From: Asparagopsis taxiformis
Taxonomy: Eukaryota; Rhodophyta; Florideophyceae; Bonnemaisoniales; Bonnemaisoniaceae
DNA: 40,696 nt
Direction: 5' to 3'
Assembly (NCBI GenBank): GCA_030407315.1
Contig: JALQPE010001058.1
Location: 1-40,696, forward strand
Part shown: piece after piece, positions 1 through 10,877 of the stretch
Layout: each line of letters starts with the position of its first letter
How positions within the stretch are numbered: the stretch's first letter is position 1
Notes under the pieces: generated by a model
Told to the model about the DNA's origin: nothing
Databases searched by the model: none
Seen by the model: only the letters and a program-made list of their open reading frames with translations
Program-made: the position numbers and the translations under genes

Positions 1-38
1 GGTTTTATGAGGGATGACAGTCTCGGATCGTCAGACAT
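1..38 (-). CDS. possible 5' end of a divergent gene (partial)
   Basis: On the minus strand an ATG at 36-38 opens a frame (MSDDPRLSSLIK) that runs off the window edge with no TGA. It is preceded by AT-rich DNA resembling the spacers before other genes here. Only 12 codons are visible, so no function can be given; it may be chance. Confidence 0.3.
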   Translation of the reverse strand, partial: MSDDPRLSSLIK

Positions 39-231
39 TCAGATACTATATTAAAAATAGACATGATGCAACGAAATAGATATATTCATGTCAGATTTGA
101 ACAGCAAATACTTCGGAATTGAGAGAATAATTTAATCGGTGTGCCCATCAACAAATTTAATTCGTAAACAGACAGATGAATTTAGTTTTTACTTGATTAT
201 ATTTCGTGATCTTCCTCTCAATTATTAATAA
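39..231. promoter_or_regulatory. AT-rich spacer upstream of the DENN gene
   Basis: No supported coding frame. The stretch is AT-rich and ends in a run of TTATTAATAA directly before the ATG at 232, like the spacers before other genes in this window. It would serve as a shared promoter region if the partial minus-strand frame at 1-38 is real. No defined box can be named. Confidence 0.35.
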
Positions 232-2456
232 ATGAGTCATACCAGTAACAATTAGCCAGTTGAGACTGTTACGATCACCATAGCTGAATACTAAAGCCTC
301 TTATCCCAAGTTCAACAGCTGAGTAAGATGTTATCTGACCTTAGAGGCTGAAAACGCTTAATTGAGGTTGAAGACTATTGCCGAAGTTGATCAGAAAGTG
401 GCATAAAATGGAACAGTCATCGAATGCCTATAGCCAATGGAATATCCTTCCATACAAGTCAACACAGTATAAACCAGTGCTGATAGCCCACTGCAGGTAC
501 ACTTGACTCTAAATCTAGGAATCACAAGAGTTATAATCAGAGCCCAATGACATCGAAAGCGAGAGATCAGGAGAAAGGGATATCAAAGGGGAAGAAGCAG
601 TAGCCAGCAAGATAGAATCTCATCGGAAAAGGTGCATGGACAGCCTTAGAAACTAAACCAGGGAGGTGTCAGAATAGGTAGACAAATCAGATAAGGAGAA
701 CTCTCTCCTGGATTTCCCCCTTGTTGAGGACGAAGAAGGGGAGAAGGACTACTAGATCGACCATAGAGGATAACTCAACTTAATTGAAGGAATAAGTCTA
801 TTCGGACCATCGGCAAGTGACATCGAGAACAAGGCCCCAACTGCTAAGAAAGTCAGAAGTAGTCTGATCCACCCATCGAAGGATGACAGGTTTATGGGAT
901 ACGGTGAGTGTTTCTTTCCTGAAGGTGTCAAGATCAAGAAGGTTAGGGATGAGAACCAACCAACAAAGACCGGGTGCATCATCCACAAGAAGAACCCCAA
1001 GAGACAGGATGTCAGTGCGTATGTCTTCCAAGCAGAAGAGAACCATGTCATCCATTACACAGTCAACAAGACCAACTATCTAGTCGAGCAGACCAATCCC
1101 AATCCCAACATGTATGCATTTGCCATTCACTTCAATGACTACATCTGCATCCCAGAGAAGAAACCAGAAACTGAAACCGAGGAAAAAGAACCAATCAATG
1201 AGGACTATTTCCACTCAAGTGTGCCACTAAGGAAAACACAACCGGAAAACGGTCGGAGAAGAGTAAGGAGGATGGAATCACTAATCCAGTCATCATCAGG
1301 AATCAAGGATAGCAAGGAGAAGAATGGAGAGTAGGTAGAACCCTTATGGAACCTGTACCTGGGCAAATTCTGCCTTTGTGTCTTCACCTACTTCCCACTC
1401 GTGAACACAATGGAGAAGATCCTCCTGAAGATCATTGAGGAAGTCAAAGTTAAGAGGTTGAAGGCATATGGCAACCAGCCATAGGACCTTAAGGCTGTTG
1501 ATGTCAACTATTTCATTCAGCAACTCTAAGTTGCTAGCAGTCGAATCATGAAGAGCATGCTTTCTATTCCCTCTAAGTTGGACTCTATAGGTTAGGTACA
1601 GTTCTAATCGGACTCTTATAAGTTAAGTTTGACTCTCCCCTCTGTTATTGGTGAAATGTACTCTAACTGGCCGTGTCCCATCCTCAAGAAATTTGATAAG
1701 GACACCCTCTATGAAGTTATCTGCTATGCTCTACTTGAAAAACCTATCTGCATTTTGTGCTAAGATCAACATGTTCTCACTTATGCTCTCCTCCTGTTCA
1801 ATAACCTGTTACTGCTGCCTTTCTTCTCTCCTCACCCGTGTGTGAGTGTCCTGATGAGAGATGAGTACCTGAGTGCTCCTTTTATCGTCAAACTAGGTAT
1901 TCCTAAGAGCAGTCAATGGCTGCAATAAAATTCAGACCTACTCTCAGACGCCAAAATTGTCATAGATCTGAATGGGAATGAAGCCAAGATAACCTCCAAA
2001 AGCAAGGTGAAGGTACCCAAAAGTGAGAAACTGAAGAGGGTGATCAACCACTATTATAAACAGGTGAAGGGTGGTGATGCAGATGACGGACTGGCAAGTT
2101 TCCTTCCTCGAAATCTGACCATCAGAAAATCAACAACCAGCAATGCTTCAGGGATGTCATCAATCACTACTGCAGAGGATAACGGGATGTTCATGAACTT
2201 CCTCAAAGAGTTCAAGGAACTGTTCGAAGAAGAACTACTGGCCCATCTACCCTGCCCACAAAAAATAAAATAAATGAAGGAAGAATTCGATGAAAGTGAA
2301 GAAAGGCAAATAGCACAAAGGAAGAAACTCATCAGGTTCATCGAAGAGTATGTCCATCACTCCAGAAAACAAGGATATAAGGATGAATTAGTTGCTGACT
2401 TAATCGATCAGCAAACATTCTATGTCTTCATATGCCAGAAATACGATATTCAGTGA
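232..2456 (+). CDS. DENN-domain protein (putative Rab GEF)
   Basis: Predicted 726 aa after removing two 22-nt introns (323-344, GTAAGA..TTAG; 497-518, GTACAC..CTAG); TAA/TAG are read as Gln and TGA ends the gene. The first intron restores a heptad-like N-terminal coil (EYQSLLSQVQQLKAENAQL). Residues about 210-310 resemble uDENN (YAFAIHFNDYICIP). Residues about 400-560 resemble the central DENN: a leucine-rich LLLFNNLLLPF segment followed by YLSAPFIVKLGIP. The C-terminal part is charged and has no domain I recognise. DENN proteins usually activate Rab GTPases in membrane traffic; that role is inferred from the family. The fold assignment is by motif pattern only, so the family is fairly secure but the subfamily is unknown. 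Confidence 0.72.
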
Positions 2457-2492
2457 ATGATACTCAATGATCCCTTAGTCAATGTCCATGTA

Positions 2493-2988
2493 TCACTTGA
2501 ACTTGACAATGTTGTAGAACTCCATGGGCGTGATGTTCCCATCCTCACTGACACTATAGAATGCATCTTTAATTTAATCTTCGGCTTCCCTCTTCTGCTC
2601 AGGCTCTAACCTCTTGTAGTTCTCGCTCTATTTGTACATTTCCAGGAACTCGAGCATCTGTATGGACCCGTTCCTATTTTTATCCAAAATACAAAACACC
2701 TATATTTCACCAGACTCATACATCTGCCAATTACTCCTTATCAGCCGTTTCTAGGTCCAGCTAAGGACTCATGAATATCTTCAGGAACTCATCTTCACTA
2801 ATGAGGGACTTGTTCAGCTTCTCAAGCTCTCGACAAATGTAACGATAGTATTCAGGGTACTCAGTGTCGACTTGATGGTACACTAGCAGGGAGAGGAGAG
2901 TAGCACGTTAAACTGGAGTCTCACTCGATTTGTTGGCTCGGATTGAGTTGAAGAGCTCGAGCAGTTCTGTCTTTATTGGCTTTTACAT
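2493..2988 (-). CDS. small EF-hand calcium-binding protein
   Basis: Predicted 157 aa with one 22-nt intron at 2700-2721 (minus-strand GTATGA..ATAG). Without splicing the N-terminal frame meets TGA; with splicing it continues into KEQLADVFCILDKNRNGSI. That contains a canonical 12-residue EF loop (D-x-N-x-N-G-S-I-x3-E). A second, degenerate loop follows (SVSEDGNITPME, Ser at positions 1 and 3). The N-terminal half is helical and charged and probably carries weaker EF hands. It is a calmodulin/centrin-like Ca2+ sensor by family. It converges with the DENN gene with only 36 bp between the two stops. Start chosen at the first ATG of the open frame. Confidence 0.72.
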
Positions 2989-3047
2989 AAGTCGGTTGTC
3001 TGTTCAATTATATCAGTATACATATCATCAACGATGGTGTAGTAAAG

Positions 3048-3875
3048 TCATTTTATGGATGTCTGACTCAGATTGGGATAGAGGGAGGGCTTCTTCCCAA
3101 TGCATTCAAAATATCTGAGTTTCCCGCTCTACTGCACCCACTTTGGATGATCCTTAATACAGGCACCAATGCATCCTATGCAATAGCTTTCACTGCACTT
3201 GAGGCACTTGAACTCTTTCTTGAAGTTTATTCCCAACTCTTCAGAGCAGGTCATTGTTCCTGGTGGTGTTTTGACTGCCTCGCTATTGCACTCTCCACTG
3301 AATGCACAGCAGCATCTGGTTCTTGTATAAACCTTCACTATATTATGTTTTTTGTGCCCACAGTGCTCGATACACCACTTGCAGAAATAAAGGTTCTTGA
3401 GTGTCTGGTTCTCTGAGGCACATTGCAGGCATTGGTAGTTGTCAAATGAAGGATCAGGCTTGTAGAGGCTACTGCATACACCTTCCTCAATTGAATTAGA
3501 TGATCGGAGTTCAGATGGCTCAGTGTGTGCAATTGGAGTCGATACACTCCCAGGAAGGATATCGAAGAGAGAACCTCCTTGTCTTTTCTTTGGGTTGAAG
3601 TCTACCTTCAGTCCGACCTTGGATTTGGAACCTACATTAACGTATTTTCTGTCTCTCTTCTTCAGGTATACCGTAAAGTACTGGTTATCTTTCCCAATAA
3701 CATCAACTTTAATCTTACTCAAGTCGACCATCTCTTCAATGCAATGATGGATGGCATCCCTTTGACAAGTTCGATCAAGGTTTACCTTCAAAACCTTCAA
3801 TTTAAATTAGAAGAGCTCCTTCACACATTCAATCAGATTTAGAACTTGATCACTCTTCACTTCGATATGGTGCAT
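3048..3875 (-). CDS. Cys/His-rich zinc-binding protein (UBR-box-like)
   Basis: Predicted 275 aa in one uninterrupted frame from ATG 3873-3875 to TGA 3048-3050, with one internal TAG-Gln. Residues about 145-260 hold a dense Cys/His array (NYQCLQC, FCKWCIEHCGHKKH, TRCCC, FKCLKCSESYCIGCIGAC). The spacing recalls UBR-type or B-box zinc folds but is not a textbook match. The N-terminal 90 residues form an unrecognised domain. The 5' end overlaps the 3' end of the upstream kinase-LRR frame by 19 bp with no promoter-like spacer, so this may be the C-terminal half of that gene joined by a 32-nt intron (3882-3913). Substrate or partner cannot be deduced. Confidence 0.6.
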
Positions 3876-5922
3876 TTTTAGCTAAAGGACAACTAAGTTT
3901 GTTCCTGCTGCACCCTCCAATAAAGATTGTTCAAGTAGTTCAGATCCTCAAGTTTATTGTTCGAGATATTGAGGATGAGCTTCTCAAGAGTAGGCATAGA
4001 GGTAACCGTCTTGGCTAGCATGTGAATTTAACTCTTCACAAGATTGTTATTCTCGAGACTGAGATAAAGCTCCTTCAGCTTAAGGGAGCTCAGAGAGAGA
4101 GATACATTAGACACAACGTTTCCGATGAAATTTCGGTTGTATTCAAGATAGAGAGTTTCGAGATGTTTAGGGAAAGGCCATCTCATCTACTTCTCAAACT
4201 CGATGAATCCTTAATTCATGAGCATGGTCAGTTTTTTGAGAAAGCTCAGCTTACCTATTTTCTCAGTAATACTGAAGTGTTCCTCTTGTGAAAGGCGACT
4301 CTCCTCCCAACATATTGAAAGATTCTCAAGGGTCTATATCTCGCTGAGCCTTTCAAGCAAATAGTGAAGATCCTTGATTGAGAAATCTGACCTACTGACT
4401 CTCATCTAAAACGATTGCAGCTTAGAGCCGGTTACTGACCTTATCAGTCCTTTATACCCTCCAACAAGAGAGCTGTCAGACAAGTTGATAGAGACCTTCT
4501 TGAATTCGAGGATTGGAGCATCATCTGAAACTCCAATTCCTTCGATACCATAGTCAATATAGAGATGCCGACCACTAACGTCAGCTAGAGAATGAATGAC
4601 CTTGAGATCGCATCCTTTAAGAATAGTCACCGTGTCGACGACTTTGAATCCTACGGTTGGAGAGCTTAGCACAAAGATTTTGGATTCAGAATCAATTAAA
4701 TCGAAGGGAATGCGATCCTTGGTCTCTTCACTAACATATACTAGTTTCTTGATATCGTTGATAGAACAGTAAGACTTCTCATGTTCCTGGGTGTTGAGCT
4801 TTCGTTGCTTGTTAGCAGGTGATGCTAGTGTCTCTCTGCTTGACTTGTTTGATCCTTTGATGCTGTTGATGTTAACCTTTGAGGCGATGTTCTTTCTAAA
4901 TTTATTGACCTTTGTTAAATTTCGATTGCTCGGTGTGCTAATGCCACTCCTTGAGTTCATAATCTTATCAGACAGAAAGTGAGTACTTGATTGCTCTTTT
5001 ATCCCAACTTCCTTCTCCACTTGAATCTTGTTCCGGAGTTTCTCCTTCTCGAAGACCTTGAGTAAATCCTTGAATAACGATCTCTTATTTTAATCGAACT
5101 CTAATGCTAGCTCAAGGACTCCTTGAATGTTGGCTTCTCCCGCACCTAATTCAGTGGTCTCTTGCACCACTCCTGAATAATCTCCTTGTAGGTTTCTGGT
5201 TCTATCTCCACTCTTTCACTTGACTTGAACTTCTTGAAGGTGATCATGTACAGTGCTACCAACCCAAAGCTAAACACGTCGGATTTAAATGGATTGCTCG
5301 AAACGACCTTTTCTTTCTTGGCAGTTACCAACTATGGTGCCAGGAATGGGACTGTTCCTAAGATGGTTGAGCTTGCCTGATCTTGATTAACCACTTTACA
5401 ACTGCCAACATCACAGAGCTTTAAGTTCATTTTGTGATAGTCCACGACTAGAATATTCTCAGGTTTGATATCACAGTGAGCAAGATTCATGCTCTCAAGC
5501 TGCATGAAGGCAGACAGACAGAACTCAGTTGCTTTCTGGATTTCCCAGATCTGGAGCCTTCGTCCCTGTGCCTTCCTTCGAACTATCAGTTGCTCGAGGT
5601 TCATCTGAGCACACTCCATGACGATGAAGGCATATTTAACTTTTTCATACTGGTTAATCTCCATTAAGGTTAGGAAGTATCCCCTAAACCCGATCATATG
5701 CTAGCAAGATTGAGACAATGATCGCATTATTCCGATTTACTTAAGGAAACTTTGATACTCCTGATCGGATCCTATCTCAATCTGCTTCAAAGCGGCAGAC
5801 TGACCCGATACCCTCGCAGTATAGACAGTCGAATTTCCACGGCCTATCTCATACTCCACTTCAATTTAATCTAGTTTGTACTCACCTTATAGCAAAACAT
5901 GACGATCGAAGAAGCTCTGCAT
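3857..5922 (-). CDS. protein kinase with C-terminal leucine-rich repeats
   Basis: Predicted 680 aa with one 23-nt intron (5202-5224; GTCAAG..ATAG). The kinase lies at about residues 20-290: glycine loop EIGRGNSTVY, lysine strand SAALKQI, catalytic loop HCDIKPEN (Cys for Arg in HRD) and LCDVGSCK in place of DFG. The C-lobe ends LELALEFDQNKRS, which only appears after splicing. A basic Ser/Asn linker follows, then irregular leucine-rich repeats (KHLETLYLEYNRN, LKELYLSLENNN, LEKLILNISNNKLEDL) to the TGA at 3857. DVG may still bind metal, so activity is uncertain. The start at 5922 is chosen because it sits just before the glycine loop; an in-frame ATG at 5980-5982 would add 20 residues. Overlap with the next gene is discussed separately. 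Confidence 0.72.
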
Positions 5923-6050
5923 TGGGCCCCACTTTATAATTGTATTAAATATACACTCTATGATCTTCCTTGGAAGTTTCATGGAATATTGCAACGTATA
6001 TCCGGATTTAAGTCTAGTTTGAATTCTGATGGCACCATCACTCAATATGC

Positions 6051-6674
6051 TCAGAGACTTCTTTTCTTCTTCTCGAACAGTTGATCCATGAAGTCATCAT
6101 CGTTCTGGGTTGGCTGATTGGATGGCCTTGATGGTTCCTTGTTCTTTTCATGTGGTCTATTGTGTTTGGTGTTGGATGCCCCTTTCCTGCCTATTGCTTT
6201 CTCACCCTCTTTCCCATCAAATAGTTCATCGAATGCTAGTGTACTAATCTTCTGATTTTGACCCTCTGCTTTACCCTTCTCGCCATTGATTTGACCAGAG
6301 TTTTAGCCTTCAGGTGCCTGGTTCTGAGTTGTTGTTGACTTAATCTTAAGATCCTCTGGTCCGAACCAAGGTTTCTTCTGGCTAGACATCAACTCATACT
6401 ACATTTTAACGAAGGGACTAGCATGACCCTATTTAGAACCACCTTCTGCATTGATTTTGGATACTTCACTACCTGCTGATTGTCTAATCCCTGTATCATT
6501 GTTCGGATTCTGTGGAGTATTCATGAATATCCTTCCGACTGTATACTCGATGTCCTGGAGGATAGAACCCATAGTATTGTACACGAAAGAAAAATGGCAC
6601 AGCAGTTCCTGCAAATCATCACCCTTGGATGACACTGTGGTCTTGTAGGTTTCCAGGTACCTGTTCCTGAGCAT
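6051..6674 (-). CDS. hypothetical protein, 207 aa
   Basis: One uninterrupted frame from ATG 6672-6674 to TGA 6051-6053 with several TAA/TAG-Gln codons. The first 60 residues are helical (QELLCHFSFVYNTMGSILQD). The rest is polar and low in complexity, rich in Gly, Gln, Asn and Lys, and ends in a basic acidic-basic tail (DDDFMDQLFEKKKRSL). I recognise no domain. It is separated from the upstream gene by 81 bp containing TATTTAAAT and from the kinase-LRR start by about 128 bp. The frame was extended through an upstream TTG in the raw reading, but the AT-rich sequence before 6674 looks like promoter, so ATG 6674 is preferred. Confidence 0.6.
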
Positions 6675-6755
6675 AATTGATGTAAAGGTAATAAAATAAG
6701 CATTTAAATAAGGGCGACCTCCAAGGGTAAACAGACCCAATGAATCGGTCTCATT

Positions 6756-7532
6756 TCAGAATAACTTGCTTCTTCTACTTGTCTTTAAAGCCTGAGCTGT
6801 TCTTGAATGGTTGGCTGAGTTTGCCCTTGACGTCCTTGGTGAAGGTGAGTACAGTGACTTCCTTGGACGTGGAGTTGCTGACTTGAATTTGTCTGAGCTG
6901 AAAAACCAGGAATACGGGTCACTTGACCCTTGAATCCTACTGTTCCAGTCATCACTCCCTTCCTCTTTCATTATGTTTGCTTTCCTCCTCTTTTCAATCA
7001 TAAGGTGCATATTGAAGTGAATATGTGGTGGTCTCTGCTTCTTTGCTTGAATTTTCTCTGCACTTTCAGCACTGGCCAACTATTCTGATGGGTAGTTTGA
7101 TATATTGGAAGTTGGGTACAGCCTTCTCTGAGTTTCCTTGGATTTACTCCTATTGACCTTCTTTTCTCCTTTCAGACCTCCTTTGGCTTGAGGTTGAGGT
7201 ATTTGATGAGGTTTAGTACCACTTAGAATCCTTGCCTTCTTCCTTTCAAGGGATAGCAAGAACTTTGGATCATCAAATAGCCTCTTCTCTTGTAATTTAG
7301 GTCTCCAAATGTACGATTCTCTGACTGGAAGGTTCCTCGGCTTCATTGAGTTATTAAACTTGATCACATTAGCATTATCCTTAGCCTGATCTGAACTAGA
7401 TAGCTATGTTGATACTCCAAAACTAAACACTTGCTGTGGAACTGCCTCAGGGGTACATTTAAGTTATCTTGAATTTGTGGGAGATAAGGACTCGAGGTTC
7501 TTCAGTTGTTCTCGGTATTTAGAACTGATCAT
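6756..7532 (-). CDS. hypothetical basic protein, 258 aa
   Basis: Continuous frame from ATG 7530-7532 to TGA 6756-6758 with Gln read from TAA/TAG. It is strongly basic and rich in Ser, Pro, Lys and Arg, with repeated SxR/TPRPRK-type stretches near the C terminus that look like disordered phosphorylation or microtubule-binding regions. Motifs such as FDDPKFLLSLERKKA and HIHFNMHLMIEKRRKA are the best candidates for conserved segments. I recognise no named domain. It is transcribed divergently from the OSBP gene across a 215-bp AT-rich spacer. Confidence 0.6.
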
Positions 7533-7747
7533 GGCTTATATGGCTATAATCCAAGTTTATTTAAGAAACCTCACTCAACTTCTCCCTTGAAAATCTGACA
7601 ATTTGGTTAGTTTTGCCGAATAATACCAGGTTTACAGCAGCTATATTAATGGACGAATTTCTGTTGCCTTTACCCCTATCCAACAGAAAAACCCAAGATA
7701 ATATTTAAATAAGAGCAAGCCAGCACTCAACATATAAAAAATTAGCA
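7533..7747. promoter_or_regulatory. divergent promoter region between hypothetical gene and OSBP gene
   Basis: 215 bp, AT-rich, with no supported frame on either strand. It contains TATTTAAATAAG and ACATATAAAAAATTAG close to the ATG at 7748. These could be TATA-like or initiator elements, but no motif is proven. Confidence 0.35.
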
Positions 7748-8984
7748 ATGTTTGCCATCAAATCGTTCTTCTTCTCTGAGGCTGAGGATGAAAAACAACA
7801 ATCTGAGACTAAGAGTTCCGAAGGTGACAACCCTACCCTATCTCCACATGAGTCCATCGTCATAATTCCTAACAAAAATACTTTGATTTCGCCTATGAAT
7901 ACACGTACTTGCCTGCTAACCTAGCCAATCCTTCCGTACTGACGATTTCCGCTCTCATTTGGCATACTAGGATGGTGGAATGACATGCCCTCATCAGGCT
8001 CAAGTTTAAAAGTTACGCTCAGTTGGCAAAGAGCTACTCAAGCTTATCGGGAGGAAGATACTCAATGGAACCTTCAACTTAACCAAAATATCGATACCTA
8101 TCAGAGCATGTGTTCGAAGACTGCTCTGAAGAACTCAGTGGTGACAGCATTGACCTTCCCTTATTTTATGAATCGAGCTGCTAAATTGAGTGATAACCCA
8201 TTATAACGGTTTAAACTGGTGTTTACTGCTCTGACCAGTGCTCCTTACTATGTGAACATGTTCCTCAAACCTGTAAATGTTGCCATAATTTCAGTTGAAC
8301 CCAATTCTTGGATAGACCCTTCAAGCTTCACTCGATGACGGCACTAAGATATACGCTGAGCAAATCTCCCATCATCCACCAATCAGTTACTTCCTTATTG
8401 TTGGACCTGAGGACTCCTATCAATTCTCAGGTTATTATAACTTTGAGGTGAGTCCTTCGATTAACTCCCTTCGACTGACCAACACAGGAAAAAGGGTCAT
8501 TCGATTTAAGGGCGGAGGAGAAATAGAAGGGACATTCTCAGTATCGGAGTTCGGAGGAACTTTCTTCTCAACTGCCAGGTTTGAGGAGAGTGGGAGCTGG
8601 ACACTCAAAGATGCTCAGAACAAGATAGAGTCCACTGTCAAATTCGGAAAGGTGAAGAAGAGACCCACTGACTACTTCCAGACCACCATCGACATCAACG
8701 GTAAGCCTGAATCCAAGGCATTTGGAACATACTGCGGGTACATTGAGTTTGACGGGAAGAGATATTGGGATGGAAGAGACATTCAACCCTTCCCTATCAA
8801 ATGGGAAAATACTCATCTACTCCTGGACTCAGATTGGAAGCACAGAGATGATCTCCAGCTTCTGTAAAACGAAGATCTGGATGAAGCCCAATTAGCCAAG
8901 GAGAGACTAGAAGATTTACAAAGGTATGATGCCAAGCTGAGAGTCAAGGGACACGAAGAAAGGAAGAAAGGGGCAACTAAGTGA
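7748..8984 (+). CDS. oxysterol-binding protein-related protein (ORP)
   Basis: Predicted 379 aa after four introns: 7905-7924 (20 nt), 7936-7970 (35 nt), 8112-8131 (20 nt) and 8273-8294 (22 nt). The signature EQISHHPP is exact at about residue 172 and is preceded by KPLNPILGQT and followed by YQFSGYYNFE. The sterol/PI4P-binding ORD spans roughly residues 60-340. The C-terminal WENTHLLLDSDWKHRDDL and a charged coil match short ORPs that lack a PH domain. ORPs transfer sterols or phosphoinositides at membrane contacts. The 5' region is the least certain because intron 2 is long for this genome. Confidence 0.88.
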
Positions 8985-9024
8985 TTCATATTACTGTTAA
9001 TATGGTGCACTCTATATAAAATGC

Positions 9025-10047
9025 TCACAAATCAGCCATCGATGCTCCAAAACTGAACACCAGTATCAGGAGAGCAACCAACATTGTGATCAAAGTGATA
9101 TAGTTGCTGCTTTTCCTCTTCATATAGGTGAAGGGAACTACCCTATAGTGATGATGCCAAGCTTGAATACTCCACTTGATCGGGTATCCAAAAATGAAGT
9201 ATGGGTGAAAGGTCAGCTCGATTCCTTGAATTCGAGCGATCAGTTTGTTGATACTCTGAACCAAGTTTGCTTATTCTCCACTTCTCCTTCCTTTTAAACA
9301 TTGCGACAAGCCATCTGCATAGCAAATGAGCATAACCATAATGTTAGTCCCCATAGATCCTTGTCCATTTTGAGATTGACTGTAGGCACCTTCATATAGT
9401 TTACTTTATCAGCTATGTATTCAGTATAGTTGGTCAGTTTTTTAGGAATACTCCTGGCGATGATCCCCTTCATGACTTCGGTTGAGTATCGATAATTTTC
9501 TTCATCAAAAAGTTCTTCGAATGGCACCCATCTATAGTCAATCAGCTACATTTTTCTTCATCATTACTTCATCAGCATTGAGTTTAGGCGTCAAGTTTTC
9601 CCTCAGCATCCAGATGTGGCAGTTCATGTACAGGGATTTATCTCTTTTCTTTCTATAGTAGAAGTTCTTGGGTATCTGCCCGAGGTATATGCCACTTTTG
9701 TCTACATCTAGTCCTACTTCCTCTAGTATTTCTCTTTTACATGCATCCAAGTCTGACTCTCCTTCATCAGCCTGCCCTCCAGGGAATACAATGTTATCTG
9801 CTTAAGACTTAAGTTTACAGGCATTGAGGTCTCCGATATAGCCTCCTCTCTGTACGAAGAGCAGTTCAATTTTGTTCATAGGTTTACTCATGATGTCCCC
9901 ATCTAAATCCTTCCCTAGCAAGTCACTCCTAAATATCATCCCCACACTTGACTGGATTGTCTTCTTGTCTGACTGATACCTAGCAGTCGGGTACTGATGG
10001 CACTCTCTGATCAACCCTTTGAACAGACTAATAGCATTTGATCTCAT
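9025..10047 (-). CDS. Nudix hydrolase with C-terminal membrane anchor
   Basis: Predicted 324 aa after two introns: 9546-9567 (22 nt, GTAATG..GTAG) and 9256-9281 (26 nt). The Nudix box is clear at about residues 90-115: PGGQADEGES then REILEEVGLD, fitting GX5EX7REUXEEXGU. It is preceded by ELLFVQRGGY. The pattern around it (FPGG...GES...REILEEVGL...YLGQ) is reminiscent of NUDT7/NUDT8-type diphosphatases, but the substrate is not deducible. A hydrophobic stretch (LWGLTLWLCSFAMQM) precedes the second intron and a strong TM segment lies near the end (TLITMLVALLILVFSFG), so it may be tail-anchored. ATG 10047 is preferred because it follows an AT-rich promoter-like run; an in-frame ATG at 10176 overlaps the next gene's stop. 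Confidence 0.78.
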
Positions 10048-10172
10048 ATTAACTATTAAATGTTGATCAGATAGTGGATAATTGGATAATGTGTCATTAT
10101 GCATCCAGCAGTTACTTGCATCAAATAAAATTGCACAAACAATTAAGTCAGTACGGGTGAGACCACCCACTC

Positions 10173-10592
10173 TCATTCAGGAATTTCTATATTGACCCTT
10201 GATTGATCAAGTGCGATGAATATTCTGGACTGATCGAGTTGTTGGGGTCCATCAGTACTTGAACTCTCCCTGACTTCGTTGATGCTCTTCATTGATTGCC
10301 TTAGTTGATCAGCATTGGCCTTGACCTGAATCACTGCATACTCGTTCCCATGCGTATAGATTTTGATTTGGTGCTGATTGAACATCTTCTCGTCCTTATA
10401 GTAGAGAGAAAGCTCACTGGCCGGAAGCCTAAGATGCTTAGCCAATGTTTCTGTCAGTTCCGAAACCTTCTTAGAAGGGTGGTAGAAGAAGGCAATCGGC
10501 TTCTCATCCTCCAGAAGATAAAAATCAAACAGAACAGACCCATTAGGGTTCTTAATCATCAGTTTAATGCCCTGATTTGACTGTGACAGCAT
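10173..10592 (-). CDS. small ubiquitin-like-fold protein, tentative
   Basis: 139 aa in one frame, ATG 10590-10592 to TGA 10173-10175, and unusual here in needing no reassigned Gln codon to remain open. The segment VSELTETLAKHLRLPASEL followed by LYYKDEKM has the strand-helix-strand rhythm of ubiquitin/UBX-like folds. The C-terminal third is polar and carries two DQSR repeats (LDQSRIF, LDQSRVN). The assignment rests on pattern only. It is divergent from the sorting nexin gene. Confidence 0.55.
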   Translation of the reverse strand: MLSQSNQGIKLMIKNPNGSVLFDFYLLEDEKPIAFFYHPSKKVSELTETLAKHLRLPASELSLYYKDEKMFNQHQIKIYTHGNEYAVIQVKANADQLRQSMKSINEVRESSSTDGPQQLDQSRIFIALDQSRVNIEIPE

Positions 10593-10877
10593 TGTACTCG
10601 ATCATGTTTGTTTAGATGAGGAATAGACCCTGCGCGTTCCCTCACTTGATCGTTTTTCTTGGCTGCTATGCAGTTTCCCATTGACTAATTAAATATTGAA
10701 GTGTATAAGAATTATAGTGATGCCTGTATCCTCCGACCCTATGTCTTTAGACTTATTAATACCTGTGAGATGTAACATCAGTTTAATTTCTCTATAAATA
10801 TATTAATATTAATCAGCTGTGGCACTGAGTGTGAATAATTGAATATTGGGTAATACTGTTAGTATTATTTCGTCGGT
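10593..10877. promoter_or_regulatory. divergent spacer between ubiquitin-like and sorting nexin genes
   Basis: 285 bp with no convincing frame. The half nearest the nexin gene is strongly AT-rich (TATAAATATATTAATATTAA) and could be its core promoter. No known box can be assigned with confidence. Confidence 0.35.

Noticed and set aside
2770..2790. Frameshift or 28-nt intron in the EF-hand gene
   Set aside because: A canonical 22-nt intron at 2700-2721 explains the frame change and restores a perfect EF loop.
4022..4291. Plus-strand 89-codon ORF
   Set aside because: Antisense of the LRR region of the kinase gene.
10173..10176. Four-base ATGA overlap between the ubiquitin-like stop and an in-frame ATG of the Nudix gene, as in bacterial operons
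   Set aside because: The Nudix frame from 10176 to 10047 is AT-rich and unlike coding sequence, and a better ATG with a promoter-like upstream lies at 10045-10047. This is a eukaryotic locus.
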